11,957 nt of DNA from Saccoglossus kowalevskii (lineage: Eukaryota; Hemichordata; Enteropneusta; Harrimaniidae): the NCBI RefSeq assembly GCF_000003605.2, contig NW_003118502.1, positions 1 through 11,957 of the forward strand, in the 5' to 3' direction. A model generated the notes under the pieces. The model had not been told where the DNA came from. It saw only the letters and a list, made by a program, of their open reading frames with translations, and did no database searches. A program made the position numbers and the translations under genes. The stretch's first letter is position 1; the number at the start of each line of letters is the position of its first letter. Shown one piece after another: positions 1 through 9,300 of this stretch.

Positions 1-81
1 AAAAAAAAACAGTTTTGGCTGTTGCCATGGAAACGGTGGTCAGAATTTGTTTTCAGATTTTACAAACAGTAATTTTGTGGC
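1..81. other. Left flank of the satellite array, unique AT-rich DNA
   Basis: This non-repetitive stretch comes before the first 41-bp unit. It opens with a run of nine A residues, contains an X-box-like palindrome (21-34) and a pyrimidine-rich TTTGTTTTCAG (46-56) that resembles a 3' splice site by chance or otherwise, and ends in GTGGCCAC (77-84), an 8-bp palindrome that spans the junction with the array. No open frame of useful length is visible. The oligo-A could be the tail of a retroposed element that begins outside the window, but nothing inside the window supports that. Confidence 0.8.
21..34. promoter_or_regulatory. X-box-like palindrome (RFX-type site), tentative
   Basis: GTTGCCATGGAAAC is an imperfect inverted repeat centred on CCATGG. 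It matches the known RFX transcription factor X-box pattern of two half sites (GTTGCC and GGAAAC) with a two-base spacer. X-boxes of this kind sit upstream of ciliary and other genes in animals. Here there is no gene or promoter beside it, and similar palindromes also occur in dispersed repeats, so a regulatory role is only a possibility. Confidence 0.3.
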
Positions 82-860
82 CACACTCAAGCTGAGTAGA
101 ATGAGCTAAGTCTGAGGAGTTGCACACTCAAGCTGAGTAGAATGAGCTAAGTCTGAGGAGTTGCACACTCAAGCTGAGTAGAATGAGCTAAGTCTGAGGA
201 GTTGCACACTCAAGCTGAGTAGAATGAGCTAAGTCTGAGGAGCTGCACACTCAAGCTGAGTAGAATGAGCTAAGTCTGAGGAGCTGCACACTCAAGCTGA
301 GTAGAATGAGCTAAGTCTGAGGAGTTGCACACTCAAGCTGAGTAGAATGAGCTAAGTCTAAGGAGCTGCACACTCAAGCTGAGTAGAATGAGCTAAGTCT
401 GAGGAGTTGCACACTCAAGCTGAGTAGAATGAGCTAAGTCTGAGGAGCTGCACACTCAAGCTGAGTAGAATGAGCTAAGTCTGAGGAGCTGCACACTCAA
501 GCTGAGTAGAATGAGCTAAGTCTGAGGAGTTGCACACTCAAGCTGAGTAGAATGAGCTAAGTCTGAGGAGTTGCACACTCAAGCTGAGTAGAATGAGCTA
601 AGTCTGAGGAGTTGCACACTCAAGCTGAGTAGAATGAGCTAAGTCTGAAGTGTTGCACACTCAAGCTGAGTAGAATGAGCTAAGTCTGAGGAGTTGCACA
701 CTCAAGCTGAGTAGAATGAGCTAAGTCTGAGGAGCTGCACACTCAAGCTGAGTAGAATGAGCTAAGTCTGAGGAGTTGCACACTCAAGCTGAGTAGAATG
801 AGCTAAGTCTGAGGAGTTGCACACTCAAGCTGAGTAGAATGAGCTAAGTCTGAGGAGTTG
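82..860. repeat. Left-end segment, units 1-19, low variant diversity
   Basis: All 19 units at the left edge start with C and have the common core (AATGAGC). They differ only in their tails: GAGGAGTTG in most, GAGGAGCTG in units 4, 5, 9, 10 and 16, GAAGTGTTG in unit 14, and a unique AAGGAGCTG tail in unit 7 (328-368). No T-headed, AACGAG or GAGATAAG unit occurs here, although these are frequent in the rest of the array. Units 10-19 are repeated at units 145-154. The plainness may reflect a different amplification history at this end, since array edges often escape homogenisation. Confidence 0.85.
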
Positions 861-1024
861 CACACTCAAGCTGAGTAGAATGAGCTAAGTCTGAGGTGTT
901 GCACACTCAAGCTGAGTAGAATGAGCTAAGTCTGAGGAGTTGCACACTCAAGCTGAGTAGAATGAGCTAAGTCTGAGGAGTTGCACACTCAAGCTGAGTA
1001 GAATGAGCTAAGTCTGAGGAGTTG
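451..1024. repeat. 14-unit string, copy 1 (units 10-23), repeated at 5983-6556
   Basis: The ordered tails in units 10-23 are GAGCTG, three plain, GAAGTGTTG, plain, GAGCTG, three plain, GTGTTG, three plain. The same order occurs in units 145-158, where the only difference I found is one substitution in unit 157 (GATGAGTTG tail). This shared order indicates a segmental duplication of 574 bp, 135 units apart. In this first copy the string runs on into block A1; in the second copy it is cut short at the 38-bp unit 159. Confidence 0.85.
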
Positions 1025-1229
1025 CACACTCAAGCTGAGTAGAATGAGCTAAGTCTGAGGTGTTGTACACTCAAGCTGAGTAGAACGAGCTAAGTCTGAG
1101 GTGTTGTACACTCAAGCTGAGTAGAATGAGCTAAGTCTGAGGTGTTGTACACTCAAGCTGAGTAGAACGAGCTAAGTCTGAGGTGTTGTACACTCAAGCT
1201 GAGTAGAATGAGCTAAGTCTGAGGAGTTG
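861..1229. repeat. Higher-order block A1 (units 20-28, class I)
   Basis: Block A is a string of units: a C-headed unit with tail GAGGTGTTG, three plain units, a second GAGGTGTTG unit, then T-headed units alternating AACGAG and AATGAG cores, most with GAGGTGTTG tails, closing with a T-headed plain unit. A1 has nine units and carries none of the class II marks (no CACACTGAAG head, no CTACG core). It is separated by four plain units from block B1. Confidence 0.85.
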
Positions 1230-1393
1230 CACACTCAAGCTGAGTAGAATGAGCTAAGTCTGAGGAGTTGCACACTCAAGCTGAGTAGAATGAGCTAAGT
1301 CTGAGGAGTTGCACACTCAAGCTGAGTAGAATGAGCTAAGTCTGAGGAGTTGCACACTCAAGCTGAGTAGAATGAGCTAAGTCTGAGGAGTTG

Positions 1394-1803
1394 CACACTC
1401 AAGCTGAGTAGAATGAGCTAAGTCTGAGATGTTGCACACTCAAGCTGAGTAGAATGAGCTAAGTCTGAGGAGTTGCACACTCAAGCTGAGTAGAATGAGC
1501 TAAGTCTGAGATGTTGCACACTCAAGCTGAGTAGAATGAGATAAGTCTGAGGAGTTGCATACTCAAGCTGAGTAGAACGAGCTAAGTCTGAGGAGTTGTA
1601 CACTCAAGCTGAGTAGAACGAGCTAAGTCTGAGGAGTTGTACACTCAAGCTGAGAAGAAAGAGCTAAGTCTGAGGTGTTGTACACTCAAGCTGAGTAGAA
1701 TGAGATAAGTCTGAGGAGTTGCACACTCAAGCTGAGTAGAATGAGCTAAGTCTGAGGAGTTGCACACTCAAGCTGAGTAGAATGAGCTAAGTCTGAGGAG
1801 TTG
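1394..1803. repeat. Higher-order block B1 (units 33-42, class I)
   Basis: Block B is a ten-unit string: GAGATGTTG tail, plain, GAGATGTTG tail, GAGATAAG core, CATACTCAAG head with AACGAG core, T head with AACGAG core, the doubly substituted GAGAAGAAAGAG unit (1640-1680), T head with GAGATAAG core, then two plain units. The CATAC and GAGAAGAAAGAG marks occur only in block B, once per copy. In B1 the sixth unit ends GAGGAGTTG, the class I state. Confidence 0.9.
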
Positions 1804-2172
1804 CACACTCAAGCTGAGTAGAATGAGCTAAGTCTGAGATGTTGCACACTCAAGCTGAGTAGAATGAGCTAAGTCTGAGATGTTGCACACTCAAGCTGAG
1901 TAGAATGAGATAAGTCTGAGGAGTTGTACACTCAAGCTGAGTAGAATGAGCTAAGTCTGAGGAGTTGCACACTCAAGCTGAGTAGAATGAGCTAAGTCTG
2001 AGATGTTGCACACTCAAGCTGAGTAGAATGAGATAAGTCTGAGGAGTTGTACACTCAAGCTGAGTAGAACGAGCTAAGTCTGAGGAGTTGTACACTCAAG
2101 CTGAGTAGAATGAGCTAAGTCTGAGGAGCTGCACACTCAAGCTGAGTAGAATGAGCTAAGTCTGAGGAGTTG

Positions 2173-2210
2173 CACACTCAAGCTGAGTAGAATGAGCTAA
2201 GTCTGAGTTG
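2173..2210. repeat. Short 38-bp unit 52
   Basis: The unit tail reads CTGAGTTG where the consensus has CTGAGGAGTTG, a loss of three bases (one of the two GAG triplets), consistent with slippage between the neighbouring GAG copies. It shifts the register of the array by 3 bp. The same lesion recurs in unit 159, and in both places the next unit has a GAGATGTTG tail, so the two are probably copies of one event. Confidence 0.95.
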
Positions 2211-2497
2211 CACACTCAAGCTGAGTAGAATGAGCTAAGTCTGAGATGTTGCACACTCAAGCTGAGTAGAATGAGCTAAGTCTGAAGTGTTGCACACTCA
2301 AGCTGAGTAGAATGAGCTAAGTCTGAGGAGTTGCACACTCAAGCTGAGTAGAATGAGCTAAGTCTGAGGAGGTGCACACTCAAGCTGAGTAGAATGAGCT
2401 AAGTCTGAGGAGTTGCACACTCAAGCTGAGTAGAATGAGCTAAGTCTGAGGAGTTGCACACTCAAGCTGAGTAGAATGAGCTAAGTCTGAGGAGTTG

Positions 2498-2866
2498 CAC
2501 ACTGAAGCTGAGTAGAATGAGCTAAGTCTGAGGTGTTGCACACTCAAGCTGAGTAGAATGAGCTAAGTCTGAGGAGTTGCACACTCAAGCTGAGTAGAAT
2601 GAGCTAAGTCTGAGGAGTTGCACACTCAAGCTGAGTAGAATGAGCTAAGTCTGAGGAGTTGCACACTCAAGCTGAGTAGAATGAGCTAAGTCTGAGGTGT
2701 TGTACACTCAAGCTGAGTAGAACGAGCTACGTCTGAGGTGTTGTACACTCAAGCTGAGTAGAATGAGCTAAGTCTGAGGTGTTGTACACTCAAGCTGAGT
2801 AGAACGATCTAAGTCTGAGGTGTTGTACACTCAAGCTGAGTAGAATGAGCTAAGTCTGAGGAGTTG
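2498..2866. repeat. Higher-order block A2 (units 60-68, class II)
   Basis: This copy of block A carries the class II marks: its first unit has the CACACTGAAG head (C to G at unit position 7) and its sixth unit has CTACGTC in place of CTAAGTC. It has nine units, not ten, and unit 67 (2785-2825) has a private GATCT in place of GAGCT where other copies have two AACGAGC units. One plain unit separates it from block B2. Confidence 0.85.
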
Positions 2867-2907
2867 CACACTCAAGCTGAGTAGAATGAGCTAAGTCTGA
2901 GGAGTTG

Positions 2908-3317
2908 CACACTCAAGCTGAGTAGAATGAGCTAAGTCTGAGATGTTGCACACTCAAGCTGAGTAGAATGAGCTAAGTCTGAGGAGTTGCACACTCAAGC
3001 TGAGTAGAATGAGCTAAGTCTGAGATGTTGCACACTCAAGCTGAGTAGAATGAGATAAGTCTGAGGAGTTGCATACTCAAGCTGAGTAGAACGAGCTAAG
3101 TCTGAGGAGTTGTACACTCAAGCTGAGTAGAACGAGCTAAGTCTGAGGTGTTGTACACTCAAGCTGAGAAGAAAGAGCTAAGTCTGAGGTGTTGTACACT
3201 CAAGCTGAGTAGAATGAGATAAGTCTGAGGAGTTGCACACTCAAGCTGAGTAGAATGAGCTAAGTCTGAGGAGTTGCACACTCAAGCTGAGTAGAATGAG
3301 CTAAGTCTGAGGAGTTG
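2908..3317. repeat. Higher-order block B2 (units 70-79, class II)
   Basis: The unit order is the same as in block B1, including the CATAC-headed unit (3072) and the GAGAAGAAAGAG unit (3154). The sixth unit (3113) ends GAGGTGTTG and not GAGGAGTTG, the class II state that is also seen in B4 and B5. Confidence 0.9.
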
Positions 3318-3522
3318 CACACTCAAGCTGAGTAGAATGAGCTAAGTCTGAGATGTTGCACACTCAAGCTGAGTAGAATGAGCTAAGTCTGAGGAGTTGC
3401 ACACTCAAGCTGAGTAGAATGAGCTAAGTCTGAGATGTTGCACACTCAAGCTGAGTAGAATGAGATAAGTCTGAGGAGTTGTACACTCAAGCTGAGTAGA
3501 ATGAGCTAAGTCTGAGGAGTTG

Positions 3523-3932
3523 CACACTGAAGCTGAGTAGAATGAGCTAAGTCTGAGGTGTTGCACACTCAAGCTGAGTAGAATGAGCTAAGTCTGAGGA
3601 GTTGCACACTCAAGCTGAGTAGAATGAGCTAAGTCTGAGGAGTTGCACACTCAAGCTGAGTAGAATGAGCTAAGTCTGAGGAGTTGCACACTCAAGCTGA
3701 GTAGAATGAGCTAAGTCTGAGGTGTTGTACACTCAAGCTGAGTAGAACGAGCTACGTCTGAGGTGTTGTACACTCAAGCTGAGTAGAATGAGCTAAGTCT
3801 GAGATGTTGTACACTCAAGCTGAGTAGAACGAGCTAAGTCTGAGGTGTTGTACACTCAAGCTGAGTAGAACGAGCTAAGTCTGAGGTGTTGTACACTCAA
3901 GCTGAGTAGAATGAGCTAAGTCTGAGGAGTTG
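3523..3932. repeat. Higher-order block A3 (units 85-94, class II), without its B partner
   Basis: This is a ten-unit class II copy with CACACTGAAG head and CTACGTC core. Its seventh unit (3769) ends GAGATGTTG, a sub-variant shared only with block A6. It is the one A copy not followed within a few units by a B block: units 103-106 (4261-4424) repeat the opening four units of B (GAGATGTTG, plain, GAGATGTTG, GAGATAAG), but the CATAC and GAGAAGAAAGAG units are absent, as if lost by an internal deletion. Confidence 0.85.
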
Positions 3933-4424
3933 CACACTCAAGCTGAGTAGAATGAGCTAAGTCTGAGATGTTGCACACTCAAGCTGAGTAGAATGAGATA
4001 AGTCTGAGGAGTTGTACACTCAAGCTGAGTAGAATGAGCTAAGTCTGAGGAGTTGCACACTCAAGCTGAGTAGAATGAGCTAAGTCTGAGATGTTGCACA
4101 CTCAAGCTGAGTAGAATGAGATAAGTCTGAGGAGTTGTACACTCAAGCTGAGTAGAACGAGCTAAGTCTGAGGAGTTGTACACTCAAGCTGAGTAGAATG
4201 AGCTAAGTCTGAGGAGTTGCACACTCAAGCTGAGTAGAATGAGCTAAGTCTGAGGAGTTGCACACTCAAGCTGAGTAGAATGAGCTAAGTCTGAGATGTT
4301 GCACACTCAAGCTGAGTAGAATGAGCTAAGTCTGAGGAGTTGCACACTCAAGCTGAGTAGAATGAGCTAAGTCTGAGATGTTGCACACTCAAGCTGAGTA
4401 GAATGAGATAAGTCTGAGGAGTTG

Positions 4425-4998
4425 CACACTCAAGCTGAGTAGAATGAGCTAAGTCTGAGATGTTGCACACTCAAGCTGAGTAGAATGAGATAAGTCTGAG
4501 GAGTTGTACACTCAAGCTGAGTAGAACGAGCTAAGTCTGAGGAGTTGTACACTCAAGCTGAGTAGAATGAGCTAAGTCTGAGGAGCTGCACACTCAAGCT
4601 GAGTAGAATGAGCTAAGTCTGAGGTGTTGTACACTCAAGCTGAGTAGAATGAGATAAGTCTGAGGAGTTGCACACTCAAGCTGAGTAGAATGAGCTAAGT
4701 CTGAGGAGTTGCACACTCAAGCTGAGTAGAATGAGCTAAGTCTGAGGAGTTGCACACTCAAGCTGAGTAGAATGAGCTAAGTCTGAGATGTTGCACACTC
4801 AAGCTGAGTAGAATGAGCTAAGTCTGAGGAGTTGCACACTCAAGCTGAGTAGAATGAGCTAAGTCTGAGATGTTGCACACTCAAGCTGAGTAGAATGAGA
4901 TTAGTCTGAGGAGTTGTACACTCAAGCTGAGTAGAATGAGCTAAGTCTGAGGAGTTGCACACTCAAGCTGAGTAGAATGAGCTAAGTCTGAGATGTTG
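4425..4998. repeat. 14-unit string, copy 1 (units 107-120), repeated at 11187-11760
   Basis: Fourteen successive units have the same variant order as units 272-285, including the rare GAGATTAG core found only in units 118 (4876) and 283 (11638). I found no difference in the typed positions. The two copies are 165 units (about 6.76 kb) apart, which indicates a fairly recent segmental copy or conversion event. Confidence 0.9.
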
Positions 4999-5121
4999 CA
5001 CACTCAAGCTGAGTAGAATGAGCTAAGTCTGAGGAGTTGCACACTCAAGCTGAGTAGAATGAGCTAAGTCTGAGGAGTTGCACACTCAAGCTGAGTAGAA
5101 TGAGCTAAGTCTGAGGAGTTG

Positions 5122-5531
5122 CACACTCAAGCTGAGTAGAATGAGCTAAGTCTGAGGTGTTGCACACTCAAGCTGAGTAGAATGAGCTAAGTCTGAGGAG
5201 TTGCACACTCAAGCTGAGTAGAATGAGCTAAGTCTGAGGAGTTGCACACTCAAGCTGAGTAGAATGAGCTAAGTCTGAGGAGTTGCACACTCAAGCTGAG
5301 TAGAATGAGCTAAGTCTGAGGTGTTGTACACTCAAGCTGAGTAGAACGAGCTAAGTCTGAGGTGTTGTACACTCAAGCTGAGTAGAATGAGCTAAGTCTG
5401 AGGTGTTGTACACTCAAGCTGAGTAGAACGAGCTAAGTCTGAGGTGTTGTACACTCAAGCTGAGTAGAACGAGCTAAGTCTGAGGTGTTGTACACTCAAG
5501 CTGAGTAGAATGAGCTAAGTCTGAGGAGTTG
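5122..5531. repeat. Higher-order block A4 (units 124-133, class I)
   Basis: This ten-unit copy of block A lacks the CACACTGAAG and CTACGTC marks, like A1, and so belongs to class I. It has one more AACGAG unit than A1. One plain unit (134) separates it from block B3. Confidence 0.85.
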
Positions 5532-5572
5532 CACACTCAAGCTGAGTAGAATGAGCTAAGTCTGAGGAGTTG

Positions 5573-5982
5573 CACACTCAAGCTGAGTAGAATGAGCTAA
5601 GTCTGAGATGTTGCACACTCAAGCTGAGTAGAATGAGCTAAGTCTGAGGAGTTGCACACTCAAGCTGAGTAGAATGAGCTAAGTCTGAGATGTTGCACAC
5701 TCAAGCTGAGTAGAATGAGATAAGTCTGAGGAGTTGCATACTCAAGCTGAGTAGAACGAGCTAAGTCTGAGGAGTTGTACACTCAAGCTGAGTAGAACGA
5801 GCTAAGTCTGAGGAGTTGTACACTCAAGCTGAGAAGAAAGAGCTAAGTCTGAGGTGTTGTACACTCAAGCTGAGTAGAATGAGATAAGTCTGAGGAGTTG
5901 CACACTCAAGCTGAGTAGAATGAGCTAAGTCTGAGGAGTTGCACACTCAAGCTGAGTAGAATGAGCTAAGTCTGAGGAGTTG
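5573..5982. repeat. Higher-order block B3 (units 135-144, class I)
   Basis: The unit order matches block B1 in full, with the CATAC head at 5737 and the GAGAAGAAAGAG unit at 5819. The sixth unit (5778) ends GAGGAGTTG, the class I state. It is followed directly by the second copy of the 14-unit string otherwise found upstream of A1. Confidence 0.9.
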
Positions 5983-6556
5983 CACACTCAAGCTGAGTAG
6001 AATGAGCTAAGTCTGAGGAGCTGCACACTCAAGCTGAGTAGAATGAGCTAAGTCTGAGGAGTTGCACACTCAAGCTGAGTAGAATGAGCTAAGTCTGAGG
6101 AGTTGCACACTCAAGCTGAGTAGAATGAGCTAAGTCTGAGGAGTTGCACACTCAAGCTGAGTAGAATGAGCTAAGTCTGAAGTGTTGCACACTCAAGCTG
6201 AGTAGAATGAGCTAAGTCTGAGGAGTTGCACACTCAAGCTGAGTAGAATGAGCTAAGTCTGAGGAGCTGCACACTCAAGCTGAGTAGAATGAGCTAAGTC
6301 TGAGGAGTTGCACACTCAAGCTGAGTAGAATGAGCTAAGTCTGAGGAGTTGCACACTCAAGCTGAGTAGAATGAGCTAAGTCTGAGGAGTTGCACACTCA
6401 AGCTGAGTAGAATGAGCTAAGTCTGAGGTGTTGCACACTCAAGCTGAGTAGAATGAGCTAAGTCTGAGGAGTTGCACACTCAAGCTGAGTAGAATGAGCT
6501 AAGTCTGATGAGTTGCACACTCAAGCTGAGTAGAATGAGCTAAGTCTGAGGAGTTG
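5983..6556. repeat. 14-unit string, copy 2 (units 145-158), copy of 451-1024
   Basis: Unit order matches units 10-23. Unit 157 (6475) has a private G to T change, giving GATGAGTTG. The last four units correspond to the opening of a class I block A (GTGTTG tail then three plain units), but the block stops at the 38-bp unit 159, so this is a truncated A copy. Confidence 0.85.
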
Positions 6557-6594
6557 CACACTCAAGCTGAGTAGAATGAGCTAAGTCTGAGTTG
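6557..6594. repeat. Short 38-bp unit 159
   Basis: This unit has the same 3-bp loss as unit 52 (CTGAGTTG tail). It sits at the point where the truncated block A breaks off. After one more unit, the array continues with a string (units 161-173) that matches units 39-51, apart from the GAGAAGAAAGAG change in unit 39. The unit therefore lies beside an apparent recombination junction. Confidence 0.95.
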
Positions 6595-6840
6595 CACACT
6601 CAAGCTGAGTAGAATGAGCTAAGTCTGAGATGTTGCACACTCAAGCTGAGTAGAATGAGCTAAGTCTGAGGTGTTGTACACTCAAGCTGAGTAGAATGAG
6701 ATAAGTCTGAGGAGTTGCACACTCAAGCTGAGTAGAATGAGCTAAGTCTGAGGAGTTGCACACTCAAGCTGAGTAGAATGAGCTAAGTCTGAGGAGTTGC
6801 ACACTCAAGCTGAGTAGAATGAGCTAAGTCTGAGATGTTG

Positions 6841-7455
6841 CACACTCAAGCTGAGTAGAATGAGCTAAGTCTGAGATGTTGCACACTCAAGCTGAGTAGA
6901 ATGAGATAAGTCTGAGGAGTTGTACACTCAAGCTGAGTAGAATGAGCTAAGTCTGAGGAGTTGCACACTCAAGCTGAGTAGAATGAGCTAAGTCTGAGAT
7001 GTTGCACACTCAAGCTGAGTAGAATGAGATAAGTCTGAGGAGTTGTACACTCAAGCTGAGTAGAACGAGCTAAGTCTGAGGAGTTGTACACTCAAGCTGA
7101 GTAGAATGAGCTAAGTCTGAGGAGCTGCACACTCAAGCTGAGTAGAATGAGCTAAGTCTGAGGAGTTGCACACTCAAGCTGAGTAGAATGAGCTAAGTCT
7201 GAGGAGTTGCACACTCAAGCTGAGTAGAATGAGCTAAGTCTGAGATGTTGCACACTCAAGCTGAGTAGAATGAGCTAAGTCTGAAGTGTTGCACACTCAA
7301 GCTGAGTAGAATGAGCTAAGTCTGAGGAGTTGCACACTCAAGCTGAGTAGAATGAGCTAAGTCTGAGGAGGTGCACACTCAAGCTGAGTAGAATGAGCTA
7401 AGTCTGAGGAGTTGCACACTCAAGCTGAGTAGAATGAGCTAAGTCTGAGGAGTTG
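6841..7455. repeat. 615-bp tandem duplication, left copy (units 166-180)
   Basis: Fifteen units whose variant order is repeated without any typed difference in the next fifteen units. The string includes the distinctive GAAGTGTTG tail (unit 176) and GAGGAGGTG tail (unit 178). The units just outside (165 and 181) fix the period at exactly 15 x 41 bp. Confidence 0.92.
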
Positions 7456-8070
7456 CACACTCAAGCTGAGTAGAATGAGCTAAGTCTGAGATGTTGCACA
7501 CTCAAGCTGAGTAGAATGAGATAAGTCTGAGGAGTTGTACACTCAAGCTGAGTAGAATGAGCTAAGTCTGAGGAGTTGCACACTCAAGCTGAGTAGAATG
7601 AGCTAAGTCTGAGATGTTGCACACTCAAGCTGAGTAGAATGAGATAAGTCTGAGGAGTTGTACACTCAAGCTGAGTAGAACGAGCTAAGTCTGAGGAGTT
7701 GTACACTCAAGCTGAGTAGAATGAGCTAAGTCTGAGGAGCTGCACACTCAAGCTGAGTAGAATGAGCTAAGTCTGAGGAGTTGCACACTCAAGCTGAGTA
7801 GAATGAGCTAAGTCTGAGGAGTTGCACACTCAAGCTGAGTAGAATGAGCTAAGTCTGAGATGTTGCACACTCAAGCTGAGTAGAATGAGCTAAGTCTGAA
7901 GTGTTGCACACTCAAGCTGAGTAGAATGAGCTAAGTCTGAGGAGTTGCACACTCAAGCTGAGTAGAATGAGCTAAGTCTGAGGAGGTGCACACTCAAGCT
8001 GAGTAGAATGAGCTAAGTCTGAGGAGTTGCACACTCAAGCTGAGTAGAATGAGCTAAGTCTGAGGAGTTG
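7456..8070. repeat. 615-bp tandem duplication, right copy (units 181-195)
   Basis: This is the adjacent second copy of units 166-180, with the GAAGTGTTG tail at unit 191 and the GAGGAGGTG tail at unit 193. The lack of private mutations suggests that this is one of the youngest duplications in the array. An older relative of the same string lies at units 44-58, where one unit is the 38-bp form. Confidence 0.92.
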
Positions 8071-8111
8071 CACACTCAAGCTGAGTAGAATGAGCTAAGT
8101 CTGAGGAGTTG

Positions 8112-8521
8112 CACACTGAAGCTGAGTAGAATGAGCTAAGTCTGAGGTGTTGCACACTCAAGCTGAGTAGAATGAGCTAAGTCTGAGGAGTTGCACACTC
8201 AAGCTGAGTAGAATGAGCTAAGTCTGAGGAGTTGCACACTCAAGCTGAGTAGAATGAGCTAAGTCTGAGGAGTTGCACACTCAAGCTGAGTAGAATGAGC
8301 TAAGTCTGAGGTGTTGTACACTCAAGCTGAGTAGAACGAGCTACGTCTGAGGTGTTGTACACTCAAGCTGAGTAGAATGAGCTAAGTCTGAGGTGTTGTA
8401 CACTCAAGCTGAGTAGAACGAGCTAAGTCTGAGGTGTTGTACACTCAAGCTGAGTAGAACGAGCTAAGTCTGAGGTGTTGTACACTCAAGCTGAGTAGAA
8501 TGAGCTAAGTCTGAGGAGTTG
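8112..8521. repeat. Higher-order block A5 (units 197-206, class II)
   Basis: Ten-unit copy of block A with CACACTGAAG head and CTACGTC core (8317). With its upstream context it is the counterpart of A2: units 182-222 match units 45-84 in order, with one added AACGAG unit here and no 38-bp unit. One plain unit separates it from block B4. Confidence 0.85.
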
Positions 8522-8562
8522 CACACTCAAGCTGAGTAGAATGAGCTAAGTCTGAGGAGTTG

Positions 8563-8972
8563 CACACTCAAGCTGAGTAGAATGAGCTAAGTCTGAGATG
8601 TTGCACACTCAAGCTGAGTAGAATGAGCTAAGTCTGAGGAGTTGCACACTCAAGCTGAGTAGAATGAGCTAAGTCTGAGATGTTGCACACTCAAGCTGAG
8701 TAGAATGAGATAAGTCTGAGGAGTTGCATACTCAAGCTGAGTAGAACGAGCTAAGTCTGAGGAGTTGTACACTCAAGCTGAGTAGAACGAGCTAAGTCTG
8801 AGGTGTTGTACACTCAAGCTGAGAAGAAAGAGCTAAGTCTGAGGTGTTGTACACTCAAGCTGAGTAGAATGAGATAAGTCTGAGGAGTTGCACACTCAAG
8901 CTGAGTAGAATGAGCTAAGTCTGAGGAGTTGCACACTCAAGCTGAGTAGAATGAGCTAAGTCTGAGGAGTTG
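8563..8972. repeat. Higher-order block B4 (units 208-217, class II)
   Basis: Standard ten-unit order with CATAC head at 8727 and GAGAAGAAAGAG unit at 8809; the sixth unit ends GAGGTGTTG (class II). The match to block B5 runs on beyond the block: units 208-224 (8563-9259) and 257-273 (10572-11268) agree over 17 units. Confidence 0.9.
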
Positions 8973-9259
8973 CACACTCAAGCTGAGTAGAATGAGCTAA
9001 GTCTGAGATGTTGCACACTCAAGCTGAGTAGAATGAGCTAAGTCTGAGGAGTTGCACACTCAAGCTGAGTAGAATGAGCTAAGTCTGAGATGTTGCACAC
9101 TCAAGCTGAGTAGAATGAGATAAGTCTGAGGAGTTGTACACTCAAGCTGAGTAGAATGAGCTAAGTCTGAGGAGTTGCACACTCAAGCTGAGTAGAATGA
9201 GCTAAGTCTGAGATGTTGCACACTCAAGCTGAGTAGAATGAGATAAGTCTGAGGAGTTG

Positions 9260-9300
9260 TACACTCAAGCTGAGTAGAACGAGCTAAGTCTGAGGAGCTG
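9260..9300. repeat. Hybrid unit 225
   Basis: This unit has a T head, an AACGAG core and a GAGGAGCTG tail. Elsewhere (units 49-50, 109-110, 171-172, 186-187, 234-235, 274-275) these traits belong to two adjacent units: one with T head and AACGAG, the next T-headed with the GAGCTG tail. The simplest reading is an in-register deletion of 41 bp that fused the left half of one unit to the right half of the next. Confidence 0.75.

Noticed and set aside
1-9. Poly-A tail of a retroposed element
   Set aside because: Only nine A residues lie at the very edge of the window, with no visible element body or target-site duplication.
46-56. 3' splice acceptor TTTGTTTTCAG
   Set aside because: Such pyrimidine runs are common in AT-rich DNA, and what follows is only 25 bp of flank and then stop-filled repeats.
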